DNA of 64,000 nucleotides from an uncultured Pseudomonadota bacterium (GCA_902762295.1 CACWNX010000001.1:86702-150701), one strand, 5' to 3'. Counted from the first letter of the stretch, positions 34,284 through 44,184 are shown. Program-made: numbers and translations. Notes: generated by a model not told the origin, from the sequence alone.

Positions 34284-34907
34284 TTACGCACCCAAACGAG
34301 CCTCTATTGCCTTAACTGCATCAGCAGTCAAAACCAATTTATCGTGTTTCAGAATATCCAAAACATTCAGACCAATTGTTGGCAATGCATCTACATTATT
34401 AATATTAGCAACAGATTTTTTGAAGTTTTCATCCAATGTGTCACCACCAACAAACAATGCAGATTTAATATCTAACTTTTTCAACTGTTTTGCGAATGCC
34501 GCTGTCTTGGCCGCTGTCAGTTTTTCAGATTCAATCACAACAAAACTGCCATCTTTGACCTTGGACGACATCGCCATCTTCAGCCCCAGACTGCGAATCT
34601 TTTTCGGTAAATCAATGCTGTGGTCGCGAACAATCGGTCCATGAACCACACCACCACCACGCATATGAACATTATAACGTTCACCTTGACGTGCGTTTCC
34701 TGTTTTCTTCTGTTTAAAGGCCTTTTTACCACTGCCTGCGACATCAGATACGGTCTTTACCGCATGTGTACCTGCGCGCGACTTGGCACGTTGCCATGTG
34801 ACGACACGATGCAGAACATCTGCGCGTGCATCCAAACCAAAAATAGAATCCTGCAAATCAATCTTGCCGACCGTCTTGCCATCAAAATTTATAATATTTA
34901 CTTGCAT
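34284..34907 (-). CDS. rplD: 50S ribosomal protein L4
   Basis: L4 is a tunnel-constriction protein and, in Gammaproteobacteria, the repressor of the S10 operon. Its 207 residues carry the extended loop with KKAFKQKKTGNARQGERYNVHMRGGGVVHGP. Confidence 0.97.
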   Translation of the reverse strand: MQVNIINFDGKTVGKIDLQDSIFGLDARADVLHRVVTWQRAKSRAGTHAVKTVSDVAGSGKKAFKQKKTGNARQGERYNVHMRGGGVVHGPIVRDHSIDLPKKIRSLGLKMAMSSKVKDGSFVVIESEKLTAAKTAAFAKQLKKLDIKSALFVGGDTLDENFKKSVANINNVDALPTIGLNVLDILKHDKLVLTADAVKAIEARLGA

Positions 34908-34932
34908 TTTATTTCACCTTCGTTTTCAAAAC

Positions 34933-35655
34933 CTATTCTGCAACAGATTCTGATTTGGTTTCTGTTTGCTCTGAATTACCTGATTCTTTGACAGATGTCG
35001 GAACCGGCAAATCTTTGTGTTCTTTCTTAACTGCGTCCGATACCAGGACAAATGTGCCATTACAACCCGGAACTGCACCTTCTACGAAAATCAAGTTTTC
35101 GGCTTCATCTGTGCCAAAAATCTTCAAATTCTGAACCGTCACAGTTTCATTTCCCATCTGTCCGGACATTTTTTTACCTGGCAAAACACGACCCGGCCAC
35201 TCACGCATACCTGTACCACCCAATGAACGATGCGCTTTTAACACACCGTGTGTGGCCTCTTTACCACCAAAGTTATGACGTTTCATCGCGCCCTGGAATC
35301 CTTTTCCCTTACTTGTTGCCTGGACATCGACAAATTGACCGGCAACAAAATGAGATGCCATCAGTGGCGTTCCAACCGGAATCACACAATCATCCGAAAC
35401 ACGAAATTCTACAATTTTACGATACGGTTTTACACCCGCTTTTTCTGCAGCAACCGCCTGAGGTTTTGCGATATGTTTTGCTTTGGCTTCACGAATTCCC
35501 AAAACATTTGCAACATATCCATTTTTTTCGGCTGTCCGATTTCCAATAACCGTGCAGTCACCCACAGATAAAACCGTCACTGCATGTGCCACACCCGCAT
35601 CATCATACAGACGTGTCATTCCCATTTTTGTTGTAATCAATCCACTACGTTTCAT
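34933..35655 (-). CDS. rplC: 50S ribosomal protein L3
   Basis: L3 contacts the peptidyl-transferase centre. The core matches the family (GLITTKMGMTRLYDDAG at the start, KRHNFGGKEATHGVLKAHRSLGGTG in the central loop). The 240 residues include a C-terminal tail of about 30 residues rich in Ser, Glu and Thr beyond the usual end. Confidence 0.97.
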   Translation of the reverse strand: MKRSGLITTKMGMTRLYDDAGVAHAVTVLSVGDCTVIGNRTAEKNGYVANVLGIREAKAKHIAKPQAVAAEKAGVKPYRKIVEFRVSDDCVIPVGTPLMASHFVAGQFVDVQATSKGKGFQGAMKRHNFGGKEATHGVLKAHRSLGGTGMREWPGRVLPGKKMSGQMGNETVTVQNLKIFGTDEAENLIFVEGAVPGCNGTFVLVSDAVKKEHKDLPVPTSVKESGNSEQTETKSESVAE

Positions 35656-35720
35656 TTTTTTGCCTTTTTTTATGTCAGAGGTTAGTATATCGCCCGATAA
35701 ACCAACACTAACAAACCATT

Positions 35721-36032
35721 TTACAATTTAATTTTTACATCAACGCCCGATGCCAAATCCAACTTCATCAGTGCATCAACTGTCTGAGGGGTTGGATTAA
35801 CAATATCAACGACCGCTTTATGATTGCGGATTTCAAATTGCTCACGCGATTTTTTATCAACGTGCGGCGAACGATTGACTGTAAATTTCTGAATCAATGT
35901 CGGCAAGCGAACAGGCCCAACGACATCTGCGCCGGTGCGCTTTGCAGTTTTGACAATTTCCTCCACCGATTCAACCAAAATTCTGTGGTCAAAAGCCGTC
36001 AATTTGATGCGAATTTTTGATGCTGGTACCAT
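35721..36032 (-). CDS. rpsJ: 30S ribosomal protein S10
   Basis: S10 is part of the small-subunit head and also binds NusB in antitermination. The 103 residues contain [17 protein letters not shown] and [22 protein letters not shown] with minor changes. It is directly downstream of tuf, so the str and S10 groups form one continuous run. Confidence 0.97.
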   Translation of the reverse strand: MVPASKIRIKLTAFDHRILVESVEEIVKTAKRTGADVVGPVRLPTLIQKFTVNRSPHVDKKSREQFEIRNHKAVVDIVNPTPQTVDALMKLDLASGVDVKIKL

Positions 36033-36070
36033 TTTGCTTGTTTCCCTTTATTGTCTTGTTCTTTACATTC

Positions 36071-36106
36071 GTTGGCCGTCCAAACGGTTTCCCGCGGACG
36101 ACCAAC
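36071..36106 (-). promoter_or_regulatory. long intergenic hairpin between tuf and rpsJ
   Basis: An 11 bp stem (36071-36081 with 36096-36106, one G-U pair) with a 14 base loop lies between the tuf stop and rpsJ. No U tract follows, so it looks like an mRNA stability or processing element, not a terminator. Confidence 0.5.
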
Positions 36107-36117
36107 AAATTCTGTTA

Positions 36118-37305
36118 TTATTTGATAATCTTCGATACAACACCTGCGCCAACTGTGCGTCCGCCTTCACGGATAGCAAAGCGACGACCTTCGTCCATAG
36201 CAATAGGTGCAATCAATGCAACTGTGATACGAACGTTATCGCCTGGCAGAACCATTTCCTTGTCCGCCGGCAATGTGATTGTACCGGTCACATCGGTTGT
36301 GCTAAAGAAGAACTGAGGACGATAGTTGCTAAAGAATGCTGTATGACGACCGCCTTCTTCTTTGGTCAAGATATAGACTTCGGCTTCAAAGTCTGTGTGC
36401 GGGGTAATAGAACCCGGTTTGCAGATAATCTGACCACGTTCAACTTCTTCTTTCTTGGTACCACGCAACAGCAAACCAACGTTATCACCGGCTTCACCTT
36501 GATCCAACAATTTGCGGAACATTTCAACACCGGTAACTGTTGTTTTCTGGGTTGGTTTCAAACCAACAATCTCGCATTCATCACCGACTTTGATAACACC
36601 GGCTTCGACACGACCTGTCACAACGGTTCCACGACCTGTGATACTGAACACATCTTCAATTGGCATCAAGAACGGTTTGTCAATTGGACGTTCTGGCATT
36701 GGGATGTATTCATCGCATGCCTTTAACAATGCATCAATTGATTCTTTACCGAAACCGTCATTCTTTTCTTCCAATGCAGAAATTGCAGAACCACGGATGA
36801 TTGGCACATTTTCACCATCAAAGTCGTTTGCAGACAACAATTCACGGATTTCCATTTCAACCAATTCCAACAATTCTGGATCGTTTGCCAAATCACATTT
36901 GTTCAGATAAACAACGATTTTCGGAATACCCACCTGACGTGCCAACAAAATGTGTTCGCGTGTCTGAGGCATTGGACCATCAGTCGCCGCAACCACCAAA
37001 ATTGCACCATCCATCTGGGCCGCACCGGTAATCATGTTTTTAACATAGTCCGCGTGTCCCGGGCAATCAACGTGCGCATAGTGACGCGATGCAGTTTCAT
37101 ATTCAACGTGTGCGGTGTTAATTGTTATACCACGTGCCTTTTCTTCGGGTGCGTTATCAATCTGATCAACACCTTTCTGGGCATCTGCACCGACACCATA
37201 ATAGTGAACGATAGCAGCGGTCAATGTTGTTTTACCGTGGTCAACGTGACCAATAGTACCAATATTGACATGTGGCTTGGTTCTAATATATTTTTCTTTT
37301 GCCAT
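36118..37305 (-). CDS. tuf: translation elongation factor Tu
   Basis: EF-Tu delivers aminoacyl-tRNA to the ribosome. The 395 residues carry the G1 motif [10 protein letters not shown]3 DCPGH and G4 NKCD, and end with the usual [13 protein letters not shown]. Only this one copy lies in the window. It sits 100 bp downstream of fusA behind an AAGGAGAAA ribosome site. Confidence 0.98.
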   Translation of the reverse strand: MAKEKYIRTKPHVNIGTIGHVDHGKTTLTAAIVHYYGVGADAQKGVDQIDNAPEEKARGITINTAHVEYETASRHYAHVDCPGHADYVKNMITGAAQMDGAILVVAATDGPMPQTREHILLARQVGIPKIVVYLNKCDLANDPELLELVEMEIRELLSANDFDGENVPIIRGSAISALEEKNDGFGKESIDALLKACDEYIPMPERPIDKPFLMPIEDVFSITGRGTVVTGRVEAGVIKVGDECEIVGLKPTQKTTVTGVEMFRKLLDQGEAGDNVGLLLRGTKKEEVERGQIICKPGSITPHTDFEAEVYILTKEEGGRHTAFFSNYRPQFFFSTTDVTGTITLPADKEMVLPGDNVRITVALIAPIAMDEGRRFAIREGGRTVGAGVVSKIIK

Positions 37306-37404
37306 GGTTTTCTCCTTGGGCTTTTGGGTTTGTTAATTTATTTTTTCTGATTCCCGAAATTGGATATTACACCCAAAATTTGAAATCACAAACTTTTTTT
37401 TCTT

Positions 37405-39486
37405 TTATTTTGTCAGCTTTTTTATAACCTCATCTGCGACATTTTGCGGAACTTCGTCATAGTGCGACAATTCCATATACGGATTTGCACGACCTTGGGA
37501 CAAAGAACGCAGTGTTTTGACATATCCGAACAAATTGGCCAGCGGTACATATGCCGAAATCAATTGATTACCAAATTGAGTTTCGATACCGTTAATTTGT
37601 CCACGACGACTGTTCAAATCGCCGATAATGTCACCGACATATTCTTCCGGTGTATTGACCGAAAGTTTCATAATCGGTTCCAATAACTTCGGTGATGCTT
37701 TCTTCATCGCTTCGCGGAAGCAAGCACGCGCCGCTATTTCAAAGCACAACACATTAGAGTCAACTTCGTGATATTTACCATCAACCAATGTTGCCTTGAA
37801 ATCCACAGTCGGATAGCCAATCAGAACACCTGTCTGCTGCGCTATCTTTAATCCCTTTTCAACACCGGGGATGTATTCTTTTGGAATCGCACCACCGACA
37901 ATCTTGTTTTCAAATTCGTATCCTTTGCCCGGTTCCAACGGTTCAAATTCAATTTTTACCTGGGCATATTGACCCGAACCACCGGACTGTTTCTTATGAG
38001 TATATTCTTCGGTGACCGGTTTGCGGAATGTTTCACGATATGCAATGCGCGGTTCGCCGACATTAACATCAACCTTGAATTCGCGCAGCAAACGATCAAC
38101 CAAAATTTCCAAGTGTAATTCACCAACACCCGCCAAAATCGTCTGACCCGATTCTTCGTCAACCGACACACGGAACGACGGATCTTCTTTGGCCAATGCC
38201 TGCAACCCCAGTGACATCTTTTCAATGTCCGCCTTGGTTTTCGGTTCAACCGCAATTGAAATAACCGGTTCTGGAACATGGATGTTTTCCAAAATAATCG
38301 GATTATTTTCATCGCACAGTGTATCACCGGTAATTGTTTCTTTCATACCGACCAATGTGATAATGTCACCCGCCGATGCTTCTTTGATTTCTTCGCGCTG
38401 ATTGGAATGCATCAATAACATACGACCAACACGTTCACGTTTATCACGTGTTGAATTATATATGTATGAACCAGATGTCAATTTACCCGAATATATACGA
38501 ATAAACATCAAATTTCCAACGAACGGATCATTTGCAACCTTGAACGCCAGCGCACTAAATGGTTCTTTTGGATCCGGATGACGTTCTGCGGCGGTTTCAC
38601 GATCCATTTTTGTCCCTTTAATCGCCGGAACATCCAACGGTGATGGCAAGTAATCAACAATCGCATCCAACAGAGGTTGAATACCCTTGTTTTTGAACGC
38701 AGTTCCACACAAAACCGGAACAAAATTCTGGGCAATCACACCTTTGCGCAATAATTTTTTGATTGTATCATGATCTGGGATTTTGCCTTCCATGTATGCT
38801 TCCATAACGGCATCATCCAATGTAACAACTTCTTCAATCATTTTATTGTGCAGTTCTTCGGCTTTCGCTTTCAATTCTTCTGGAATTTCAATGGTAATCG
38901 GATGAGAACCAGTTTCATCTTCCCAAATCAAGCCCTTCATTTCCACGACATCAACAACACCCTTGAAATCTGCCTCTGCACCAATTGGGAAATTCAAGAC
39001 CAATGGATTTGCACCCAAACGTTCGCGAATCATATCAACACAACGGAAAAAGTTTCCACCAATACGGTCCATTTTATTTATAAAGCAAATACGCGGAACA
39101 TTATATCTGTCGGCCTGACGCCATACGGTTTCTGTCTGTGGTTGAACACCGGACACCGATTCAAACACCGCAACCGCGCCGTCCAAAACACGCAGTGAAC
39201 GTTCCACTTCCATTGTAAAGTCCACGTGTCCCGGGGTATCAATCAAATTGATACGATGGTCGCGCCAAAAGCATGTTGTCGCCGCCGATGTAATTGTAAT
39301 ACCGCGTTCTTGTTCCTGTTCCATCCAGTCCATAGTGGCGGCACCATCGTGTACTTCACCAATTTTGTATGTTTTTCCGGTATAGAACAAAATACGTTCA
39401 GATGTTGTCGTCTTACCGGCATCAATGTGTGCCATAATGCCGATATTACGATACATATGTAATGGGGCGGTTTTTCCAACAGACAT
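37405..39486 (-). CDS. fusA: translation elongation factor G
   Basis: EF-G catalyses translocation. The 693 residues include G1 [10 protein letters not shown]3 DTPGH and G4 NKMD, followed by domains II-V with the expected [15 protein letters not shown] and [10 protein letters not shown] regions. It lies between rpsG and tuf in the standard str order. Confidence 0.98.
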   Translation of the reverse strand: MSVGKTAPLHMYRNIGIMAHIDAGKTTTSERILFYTGKTYKIGEVHDGAATMDWMEQEQERGITITSAATTCFWRDHRINLIDTPGHVDFTMEVERSLRVLDGAVAVFESVSGVQPQTETVWRQADRYNVPRICFINKMDRIGGNFFRCVDMIRERLGANPLVLNFPIGAEADFKGVVDVVEMKGLIWEDETGSHPITIEIPEELKAKAEELHNKMIEEVVTLDDAVMEAYMEGKIPDHDTIKKLLRKGVIAQNFVPVLCGTAFKNKGIQPLLDAIVDYLPSPLDVPAIKGTKMDRETAAERHPDPKEPFSALAFKVANDPFVGNLMFIRIYSGKLTSGSYIYNSTRDKRERVGRMLLMHSNQREEIKEASAGDIITLVGMKETITGDTLCDENNPIILENIHVPEPVISIAVEPKTKADIEKMSLGLQALAKEDPSFRVSVDEESGQTILAGVGELHLEILVDRLLREFKVDVNVGEPRIAYRETFRKPVTEEYTHKKQSGGSGQYAQVKIEFEPLEPGKGYEFENKIVGGAIPKEYIPGVEKGLKIAQQTGVLIGYPTVDFKATLVDGKYHEVDSNVLCFEIAARACFREAMKKASPKLLEPIMKLSVNTPEEYVGDIIGDLNSRRGQINGIETQFGNQLISAYVPLANLFGYVKTLRSLSQGRANPYMELSHYDEVPQNVADEVIKKLTK

Positions 39487-39512
39487 TTTCTTTTCCTTTA
39501 TCTTTCTTTATA

Positions 39513-39986
39513 TTACCAACGGAAATGGGCAAACGCTTTATTTGCTTCTGCCATTTTATGTGTATCAATTTTCTTTTTGAATGCGCCACCGGTACCATTC
39601 AATGCATCACGCAGTTCGCCGAACACGCGTTCAGTCATGCTGCGTTCACCGCGTTTACGCGCAAACATAATTGCCCAACGAATCGCCAAAGTTTGTTGAC
39701 GATCTGGACGAACCTCAACTGGGACCTGATATGTCGCGCCACCGACGCGGCGACCTTTGACTTCAACCGACGGTTTCAACGCATCCAATGCCTCTAAGAA
39801 ACATGTTAATTCATCGCCATCTTTTGCAATCGTTTTCAATTTATCCATTGCACCATAAACGATATTTTCGGCAACTTCTTTTTTGCCATCCCACATAACA
39901 TTATTTATAAACTTTGCAACAACCAGATTGTTATATTTGGAATCTGGCAAAATTTCACGCTTTGTTGCGGCTTTACGTCTTGACAT
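39513..39986 (-). CDS. rpsG: 30S ribosomal protein S7
   Basis: S7 nucleates assembly of the 30S head. The 157 residues contain [20 protein letters not shown] and the end [13 protein letters not shown]. It is the second gene of the str operon. Confidence 0.97.
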   Translation of the reverse strand: MSRRKAATKREILPDSKYNNLVVAKFINNVMWDGKKEVAENIVYGAMDKLKTIAKDGDELTCFLEALDALKPSVEVKGRRVGGATYQVPVEVRPDRQQTLAIRWAIMFARKRGERSMTERVFGELRDALNGTGGAFKKKIDTHKMAEANKAFAHFRW

Positions 39987-40057
39987 ATCTTATATTCCTT
40001 TTTGTTCTTCACCCGGGGAACCGGATTACTCATACGGGCGCACCCGCATGTCATTTA

Positions 40058-40429
40058 TTATTTTGCTTTCTTTGCACCATACAAAGAACGACCCTGCTTT
40101 CTGCTTTCTACGCCCTTAGTATCCAGCACGCCACGAATGATGTGATATTTCACACCTGGCAAGTCTTTTACACGACCGCCACGAATCATAACAACACTGT
40201 GTTCCTGAAGGTTATGACCTTCGCCCGGAATGTATGCCGTCACTTCGCGTCCATTGGCCAATTTCACACGGGCAACCTTACGTTGCGCAGAGTTAGGTTT
40301 TTTTGGTGTGGTTGTGTACACACGGGTGCAAACACCACGTTTTTGCGGATTTTCCAACATATCAGGTGCCGTAGATTTTACGACAACTTTCTTACGTGGT
40401 TTCCGAATCAGTTGGTTCACTGTTGGCAT
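40058..40429 (-). CDS. rpsL: 30S ribosomal protein S12
   Basis: S12 monitors codon-anticodon pairing. The 123 residues contain the two lysines at which streptomycin-resistance changes usually occur (TTTPKKPNS and the region before LPGVKYH), both in the wild-type state. It is the first gene of the str-S10-spc run, with a consensus promoter 160 bp upstream. Confidence 0.98.
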   Translation of the reverse strand: MPTVNQLIRKPRKKVVVKSTAPDMLENPQKRGVCTRVYTTTPKKPNSAQRKVARVKLANGREVTAYIPGEGHNLQEHSVVMIRGGRVKDLPGVKYHIIRGVLDTKGVESRKQGRSLYGAKKAK

Positions 40430-40585
40430 TCAAAATCTCTTTGTTTTTTTATTTTTATGACCCTTTTTTCACACAGTGCACCGTATCAGACTTATTTTAA
40501 CGGCAAACCCGCAATTATAAATCTGCCAGATTTTCGGCACTTTTCTGTGTTTTTCACTTTCCTTGCTTACACGGAAAGCGCCCAT

Positions 40586-40614
40586 ACTATAACCCGGACA
40601 CCGCACATTGTCAA
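40586..40614 (-). promoter_or_regulatory. main promoter of the str operon
   Basis: The minus strand shows a perfect TTGACA (40609-40614), a 17 bp spacer and TATAGT (40586-40591). The resulting leader to rpsL is about 150 nt and contains no obvious terminator. Confidence 0.8.
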
Positions 40615-40636
40615 GGATTTTTAGCAAAAAATATAC

Positions 40637-40663
40637 AAAAAAACACCACCCAATCGGGCGGTG
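40637..40663 (-). terminator. terminator of the 40686 barrel gene
   Basis: An 8 bp stem CACCACCC/GGGCGGTG (one wobble) with an AATC loop and a U tract on the minus strand. Confidence 0.75.
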
Positions 40664-40685
40664 CTTTTATTTTCAAAGTTAACGA

Positions 40686-41480
40686 TTAGAAATCAATACC
40701 GAATTTCATACCGAAACCATAACCATTGAAATCGTCAACATCCAGGTAACCACCTGCTTCACGTTCCATGATTTTGGTCAAATATGCACCAACATATTTT
40801 GTATCATCGATATTCATATTCAGACCCAACGACATTTCCCACCAACCTTTGTTTGCGTCGTCATTGTAATGATCCATAATTTTGAAGTAATCAGCAGATA
40901 CAACGGTGCTCCATGTGTCACTCATTGTCCAGTGACCCGCGACACCAAAATTCAAGGTATGGTTCGCCCACATTGGGTCATCCGAACCCCAGTTGAACGC
41001 TTCGTCATTTGTATATATAAAGTTAGCATGCGCCGCCAATGTCCAATCTTCGGTTACATAACCACCGCGAACACCCGCAGTCCACATATATTCTGTATTT
41101 TCTTTATCCAAGAATGCAGCATGATCCCCCCAAACCGGAGCCATTTCAAATGCACCGCGTATATCCAATTTCCATGCTTTGTCATTAATAACGCGCCATG
41201 TCAAATCGGCACCCAATTCGTTCCATGCGTTACCCGAGAACCAATCTGCTTCGCCCAAAGATGTTTTTACAGAAACCGCCAAACGGTCGGTAATACCATA
41301 GCCGAATGTTTCACCCAATGCAAATTCATTCACATTGCTTGTTTCGGAACCCAATGTGGTTTCACTGTAAAAATGACCTTTTGCCGGCATATACAGCGGA
41401 TTTCCATCCATTGTATTTGCCGCATTTGCGCCAGCCGCCGCGAAGACAGCCAACAAAGAAGTTAAAGCAATCTTTTTCAT
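40686..41480 (-). CDS. outer-membrane beta-barrel protein (paralogue A)
   Basis: A 264-residue protein with a signal peptide (MKKIALTSLLAVFAAAGANA), aromatic-rich alternating strands throughout, and a C-terminal phenylalanine (KFGIDF) as expected for BAM-assembled barrels. About ten to twelve strands can be traced. Its signal peptide is almost identical to that of the next gene, and the mature parts align along their full length (NPLYMP-x-GHFYSET near the N-terminus, GYGxxGIKFGIDF-type end). The two are therefore a tandem duplication. The family could not be named; a porin-like or structural role is inferred. It has its own promoter, a hairpin-bearing leader and a terminator. Confidence 0.85.
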   Translation of the reverse strand: MKKIALTSLLAVFAAAGANAANTMDGNPLYMPAKGHFYSETTLGSETSNVNEFALGETFGYGITDRLAVSVKTSLGEADWFSGNAWNELGADLTWRVINDKAWKLDIRGAFEMAPVWGDHAAFLDKENTEYMWTAGVRGGYVTEDWTLAAHANFIYTNDEAFNWGSDDPMWANHTLNFGVAGHWTMSDTWSTVVSADYFKIMDHYNDDANKGWWEMSLGLNMNIDDTKYVGAYLTKIMEREAGGYLDVDDFNGYGFGMKFGIDF

Positions 41481-41516
41481 TGATTTATCCTTTCCTTAGT
41501 TTTTGTTTATTGGAAA

Positions 41517-41537
41517 CTAGAAAATTTCGTTATCTAG
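41517..41537 (-). promoter_or_regulatory. 5' leader hairpin of barrel gene A
   Basis: CTAGA/TCTAG pair around an AAATTTCG-containing loop at the very start of the transcript. The promoter is TTGAAA-16-TATAAA at 41548-41575. A matching hairpin lies at the same place before paralogue B. Confidence 0.5.
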
Positions 41538-41547
41538 CTAATAGGAT

Positions 41548-41575
41548 TTTATACCAAAAATAGGTATCTTTTCAA
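41548..41575 (-). promoter_or_regulatory. promoter of barrel gene A
   Basis: The minus strand shows TTGAAA (41570-41575), a 16 bp spacer and TATAAA (41548-41553). Confidence 0.6.
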
Positions 41576-41598
41576 GTAAAAAATAATAACAAACAAAA

Positions 41599-41620
41599 AC
41601 ACCACCCAAATGGGTGGTGT
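41599..41620 (-). terminator. terminator of barrel gene B
   Basis: A near-perfect palindrome ACACCACCCA/TGGGTGGTGT with a U-rich tail on the minus strand. Confidence 0.8.
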
Positions 41621-41640
41621 CTTTTATATGTATCTGGGTA

Positions 41641-42411
41641 TTAGAAATCAATTCCAAACTTGATACCATAGCCAACGCCATCGGCCCATTCCCAATCACC
41701 CGTCGCATGCGACAGACCACCGGAAATCCATGCACCAATGTACTTGGTTTCATCAATGTTATAGTTTACACCAAATGTGCCGGTCCAACTGCCACTATTT
41801 TCTGGAACTTCACCATCCAAACCGGTATATTCAACACCCGCAACCAGGTTCCAATCTGAATCAATCAGATATTGACCATCAACACCGGCACGGAATGTGC
41901 GAATGCCCGCATCACCCCAATCAAAGGATTCTGCGCCAGTATATGTGAAGTCAAAGTGACCCGCAACCGTCCACATTGATGTCATATAGCCACCACGAAC
42001 ACCAACTGTCCATCCATAGAATGTGTCTTCTTCTGCCAAGAACGGTGCATGATATGGCCAAACACCTTCAACTATACCATAACCACCATAAACATCGGCA
42101 CGCCATGCACCCTGTTGCAAAACACGAGCGGTCAAGCCAAATGACAAATCATTCCATGAATACGCATCAAACGAATCCACTTCAGACAGACTGGTCTTAA
42201 CATTAACCGCCAACAGGTCGGTAATACCATAACCAAATTCTTCTGCCAATGTCCAATCTTCCCCTGCGTTGGAACGTGAATCCAATGCGGTTTCGCTATA
42301 AAAATGGCCTGCGCGTGGCATATACAACGGGTTTCCGTCAATGACGTTTGCCGCATTTGCGCCCGCCGCCGCGAAGACAGCCAATAAAGATGTTAAAGCA
42401 ATTTTTTTCAT
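41641..42411 (-). CDS. outer-membrane beta-barrel protein (paralogue B)
   Basis: A 256-residue paralogue of the neighbouring barrel. It has the same signal peptide, the same start of the mature protein (NPLYMPRAGHFYSET) and the same C-terminal GYGIKFGIDF. The loops between strands differ in length and charge, as expected if they face the outside and are under diversifying selection. It has its own promoter and terminator, so the two genes can be expressed separately. Confidence 0.85.
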   Translation of the reverse strand: MKKIALTSLLAVFAAAGANAANVIDGNPLYMPRAGHFYSETALDSRSNAGEDWTLAEEFGYGITDLLAVNVKTSLSEVDSFDAYSWNDLSFGLTARVLQQGAWRADVYGGYGIVEGVWPYHAPFLAEEDTFYGWTVGVRGGYMTSMWTVAGHFDFTYTGAESFDWGDAGIRTFRAGVDGQYLIDSDWNLVAGVEYTGLDGEVPENSGSWTGTFGVNYNIDETKYIGAWISGGLSHATGDWEWADGVGYGIKFGIDF

Positions 42412-42442
42412 TATTTATCCTTTCCTTTTTGGTTTATCGGAG

Positions 42443-42463
42443 ACTAGAAAATTTGCTTCTAGT
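42443..42463 (-). promoter_or_regulatory. 5' leader hairpin of barrel gene B
   Basis: A 7 bp stem ACTAGAA/TTCTAGT around AATTTGC, starting within a few bases of the predicted transcript start. It matches the leader hairpin of paralogue A. Confidence 0.5.
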
Positions 42464-42470
42464 TAATGTG

Positions 42471-42498
42471 ATTCTAATCAAAATAAGAATACATTCAA
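42471..42498 (-). promoter_or_regulatory. promoter of barrel gene B
   Basis: The minus strand shows TTGAAT (42493-42498), a 16 bp spacer and TAGAAT (42471-42476). Confidence 0.6.
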
Positions 42499-42646
42499 GA
42501 AAAAAGATTTTTGCAAACTGTCTTTAAATATGATAGAATCGGCGCCGTACGCGATTCGGAAAACATTCCGCACGCGCGCACCCCCGGCAACCCGGGATTT
42601 TTTTCACAAATTTAGAATTTTATAATTTTTTTAATTGTTAAAAAAA

Positions 42647-43669
42647 TTAACGATTTTCAAAATTTATATCCGGATTATTTAATTTTTTTATCTCGCGCCA
42701 ATCATAGTGATTTTTCAAATGCGATTCGTAATCTGTTGCAAATTTATGCCCGCCCCGCCCGTCTGCAACAAAATACAGGTATTTTGTATCCGCCGGATTC
42801 ATCACTGCACGAATCGCATGTGCACCAACATTTGCGATTGGTGCCGGTGGCAGACCATTATTACGATATGTGTTATATGGGCTGTCAATTTTCAAATGTC
42901 CGCGCAGCAATGGTTCACCACGCATATCACCATAACCATCGGTCAACGCATAGATAACCGTTGGATCGGCCTGCAACCGCATTCCGCGACGCAAACGATT
43001 CAAATAAACACTCGCCACCACCGGCATTTCTGACACACGGGGCGTTTCCCGTTGGACAATAGAGGCAAGTATTATCACATCATCCCACGAACGCAGTGGC
43101 GCCGGCGGATTACGCCGCATACGCAGCCATTTATTCTTGGTTTCTAACATTTTTTTACGCGCCAAATCCAGCACCGCCAAACGTGATGTTCCGCGCGCAA
43201 CATAGTATGTATCGGGGAAAATATCACCATCGGCAATATCACAAACATCGCGTCCATCATCACATTCCACATCACCGGTTAACTGGGACATTCCACTTAA
43301 CAAATCACGAATTTGCAGAATGGTAAGCCCTTCGGGAATCACAACACGCATTGTTGCAATTTTTCCCCGCGCAAGCATTCCGGCAATTTTCCATGCCGAT
43401 GCTCCCGCCGGAATTTCATATTCGCCGCTTTGCACACGACCGCCCTGCAAACGAATCGACATTTTAAATGCCATGTCCGAAAAGACAATTTTTTGTTTAT
43501 CCAATCGCTTTGCAATGGCATTTACCGTATCACCCGAACTTACAATAAAATTCACCGATTCGCGAATCGGCGACCGTATGCACAACGCATAGTAAATAAC
43601 CGCAAACATTGCGATTGCAACCAGTATTAAATAACGTGCTAATATTTTTTTGGAACGTCTTCTCATCAC
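42647..43669 (-). CDS. mltG: endolytic murein transglycosylase MltG
   Basis: MltG cleaves nascent glycan strands in the periplasm and limits their length. The 340 residues contain one N-terminal membrane helix (about 12-30), a LysM-like part (SGDTVNAIAKRL) and the YceG catalytic domain. The active-site segment reads ASIVQRET: the glutamate before T, equivalent to E218 of the E. coli enzyme as I recall it, is kept, while the first Glu of the usual EKET is Gln. MRLQADPTVIYAL and the end YLYFVADGRGGHKFATDYESH are typical. In Alphaproteobacteria it usually follows acpP-fabF; here it is 2.7 kb away. Confidence 0.96.
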   Translation of the reverse strand: MMRRRSKKILARYLILVAIAMFAVIYYALCIRSPIRESVNFIVSSGDTVNAIAKRLDKQKIVFSDMAFKMSIRLQGGRVQSGEYEIPAGASAWKIAGMLARGKIATMRVVIPEGLTILQIRDLLSGMSQLTGDVECDDGRDVCDIADGDIFPDTYYVARGTSRLAVLDLARKKMLETKNKWLRMRRNPPAPLRSWDDVIILASIVQRETPRVSEMPVVASVYLNRLRRGMRLQADPTVIYALTDGYGDMRGEPLLRGHLKIDSPYNTYRNNGLPPAPIANVGAHAIRAVMNPADTKYLYFVADGRGGHKFATDYESHLKNHYDWREIKKLNNPDINFENR

Positions 43670-43738
43670 CCGATGAATTATTGCAGATAAAATTCATTTT
43701 GCAAGTAGTGGATAGTAAAACGGCGCAATGCGTCGTTT

Positions 43739-43950
43739 TTAATTTATCTTGCATTGCAACATACAAAAACCACGATGAAATATTGCCATCAAAATATTTT
43801 CCGGCACAGGTTCTTTACCTCGTTCGTATCTGTGCCATTGTTTAACAGATATGGAAACATTTTCGCCAAATCTTTTGTTTTCACATTTTGCTGTTTTCGC
43901 GCACAACGCAATATATTTCCAAAATATTTTGCATCAACCAATACAACCAT
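43739..43950 (-). pseudogene. frameshifted XRE-family helix-turn-helix regulator
   Basis: From ATG 43950 (behind AAAAAGGA) the frame encodes a protein beginning MVVLVDAKYFGNILRCARKQ and continuing to DLAKM, then stops at 43789. In the -1 frame the homology continues directly as NVSISVKQWHRYERGKEPVP and on to a stop at 43739. Joined, this is a complete XRE-type DNA-binding domain with the expected R-x-x-R...DLA...W-x-R-Y-E-R-G pattern. One missing A in the GCGAAAATG run explains the break; a programmed -1 slip on the A run is the alternative. The folded element at 43977-44107 lies immediately upstream. Confidence 0.7.
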
Positions 43951-43976
43951 TTTTCATTTTCCTTTTTCGTTAAAAA

Positions 43977-44107
43977 CACCGTCAATGACGAATTGACGGT
44001 TGGAGGCTAGAAAACCACACTATGTATGTTTGATGGTGCCTTTTATTCAATATATTCAAGACCCTCCAACCAAATGGAGTTTTTACATAGTGGGGGTTTT
44101 CTAGACC
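43977..44107 (-). ncRNA. candidate structured RNA with terminator hairpin
   Basis: The minus strand carries a long-range stem (44084-44107 with 44005-44026; about 20 pairs with a two-base bulge). A second perfect 9 bp pairing (44063-44071 with 43998-44006) crosses it, as in a pseudoknot or alternative fold. It ends in a CCGTCAA/TTGACGG hairpin followed by TGTTTTT (about 43977-43998), which looks like a terminator or attenuator just before the XRE frame. No known Rfam family was recognised. The element could instead be an operator or the remnant of a small mobile element. Confidence 0.4.
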
Positions 44108-44184
44108 CCGCACCGGGTGTCACCCGGGCACGAATATTGTAAACAAAAACGGTTGTCTTTGCAGCCGTTTTCACCGAACCATGA

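Noticed and set aside
43045..43075. MltG appeared to lack its catalytic glutamate because the usual EKET reads QRET.
   Set aside because: Counting the E. coli sequence from memory places the catalytic residue E218 at the second Glu, which is present here. Only the first, non-catalytic position is changed.
43998..44107. Terminal inverted repeats of an insertion sequence.
   Set aside because: The arms enclose only about 57 bases with no transposase, and there are no target-site duplications. A structured element fits better.
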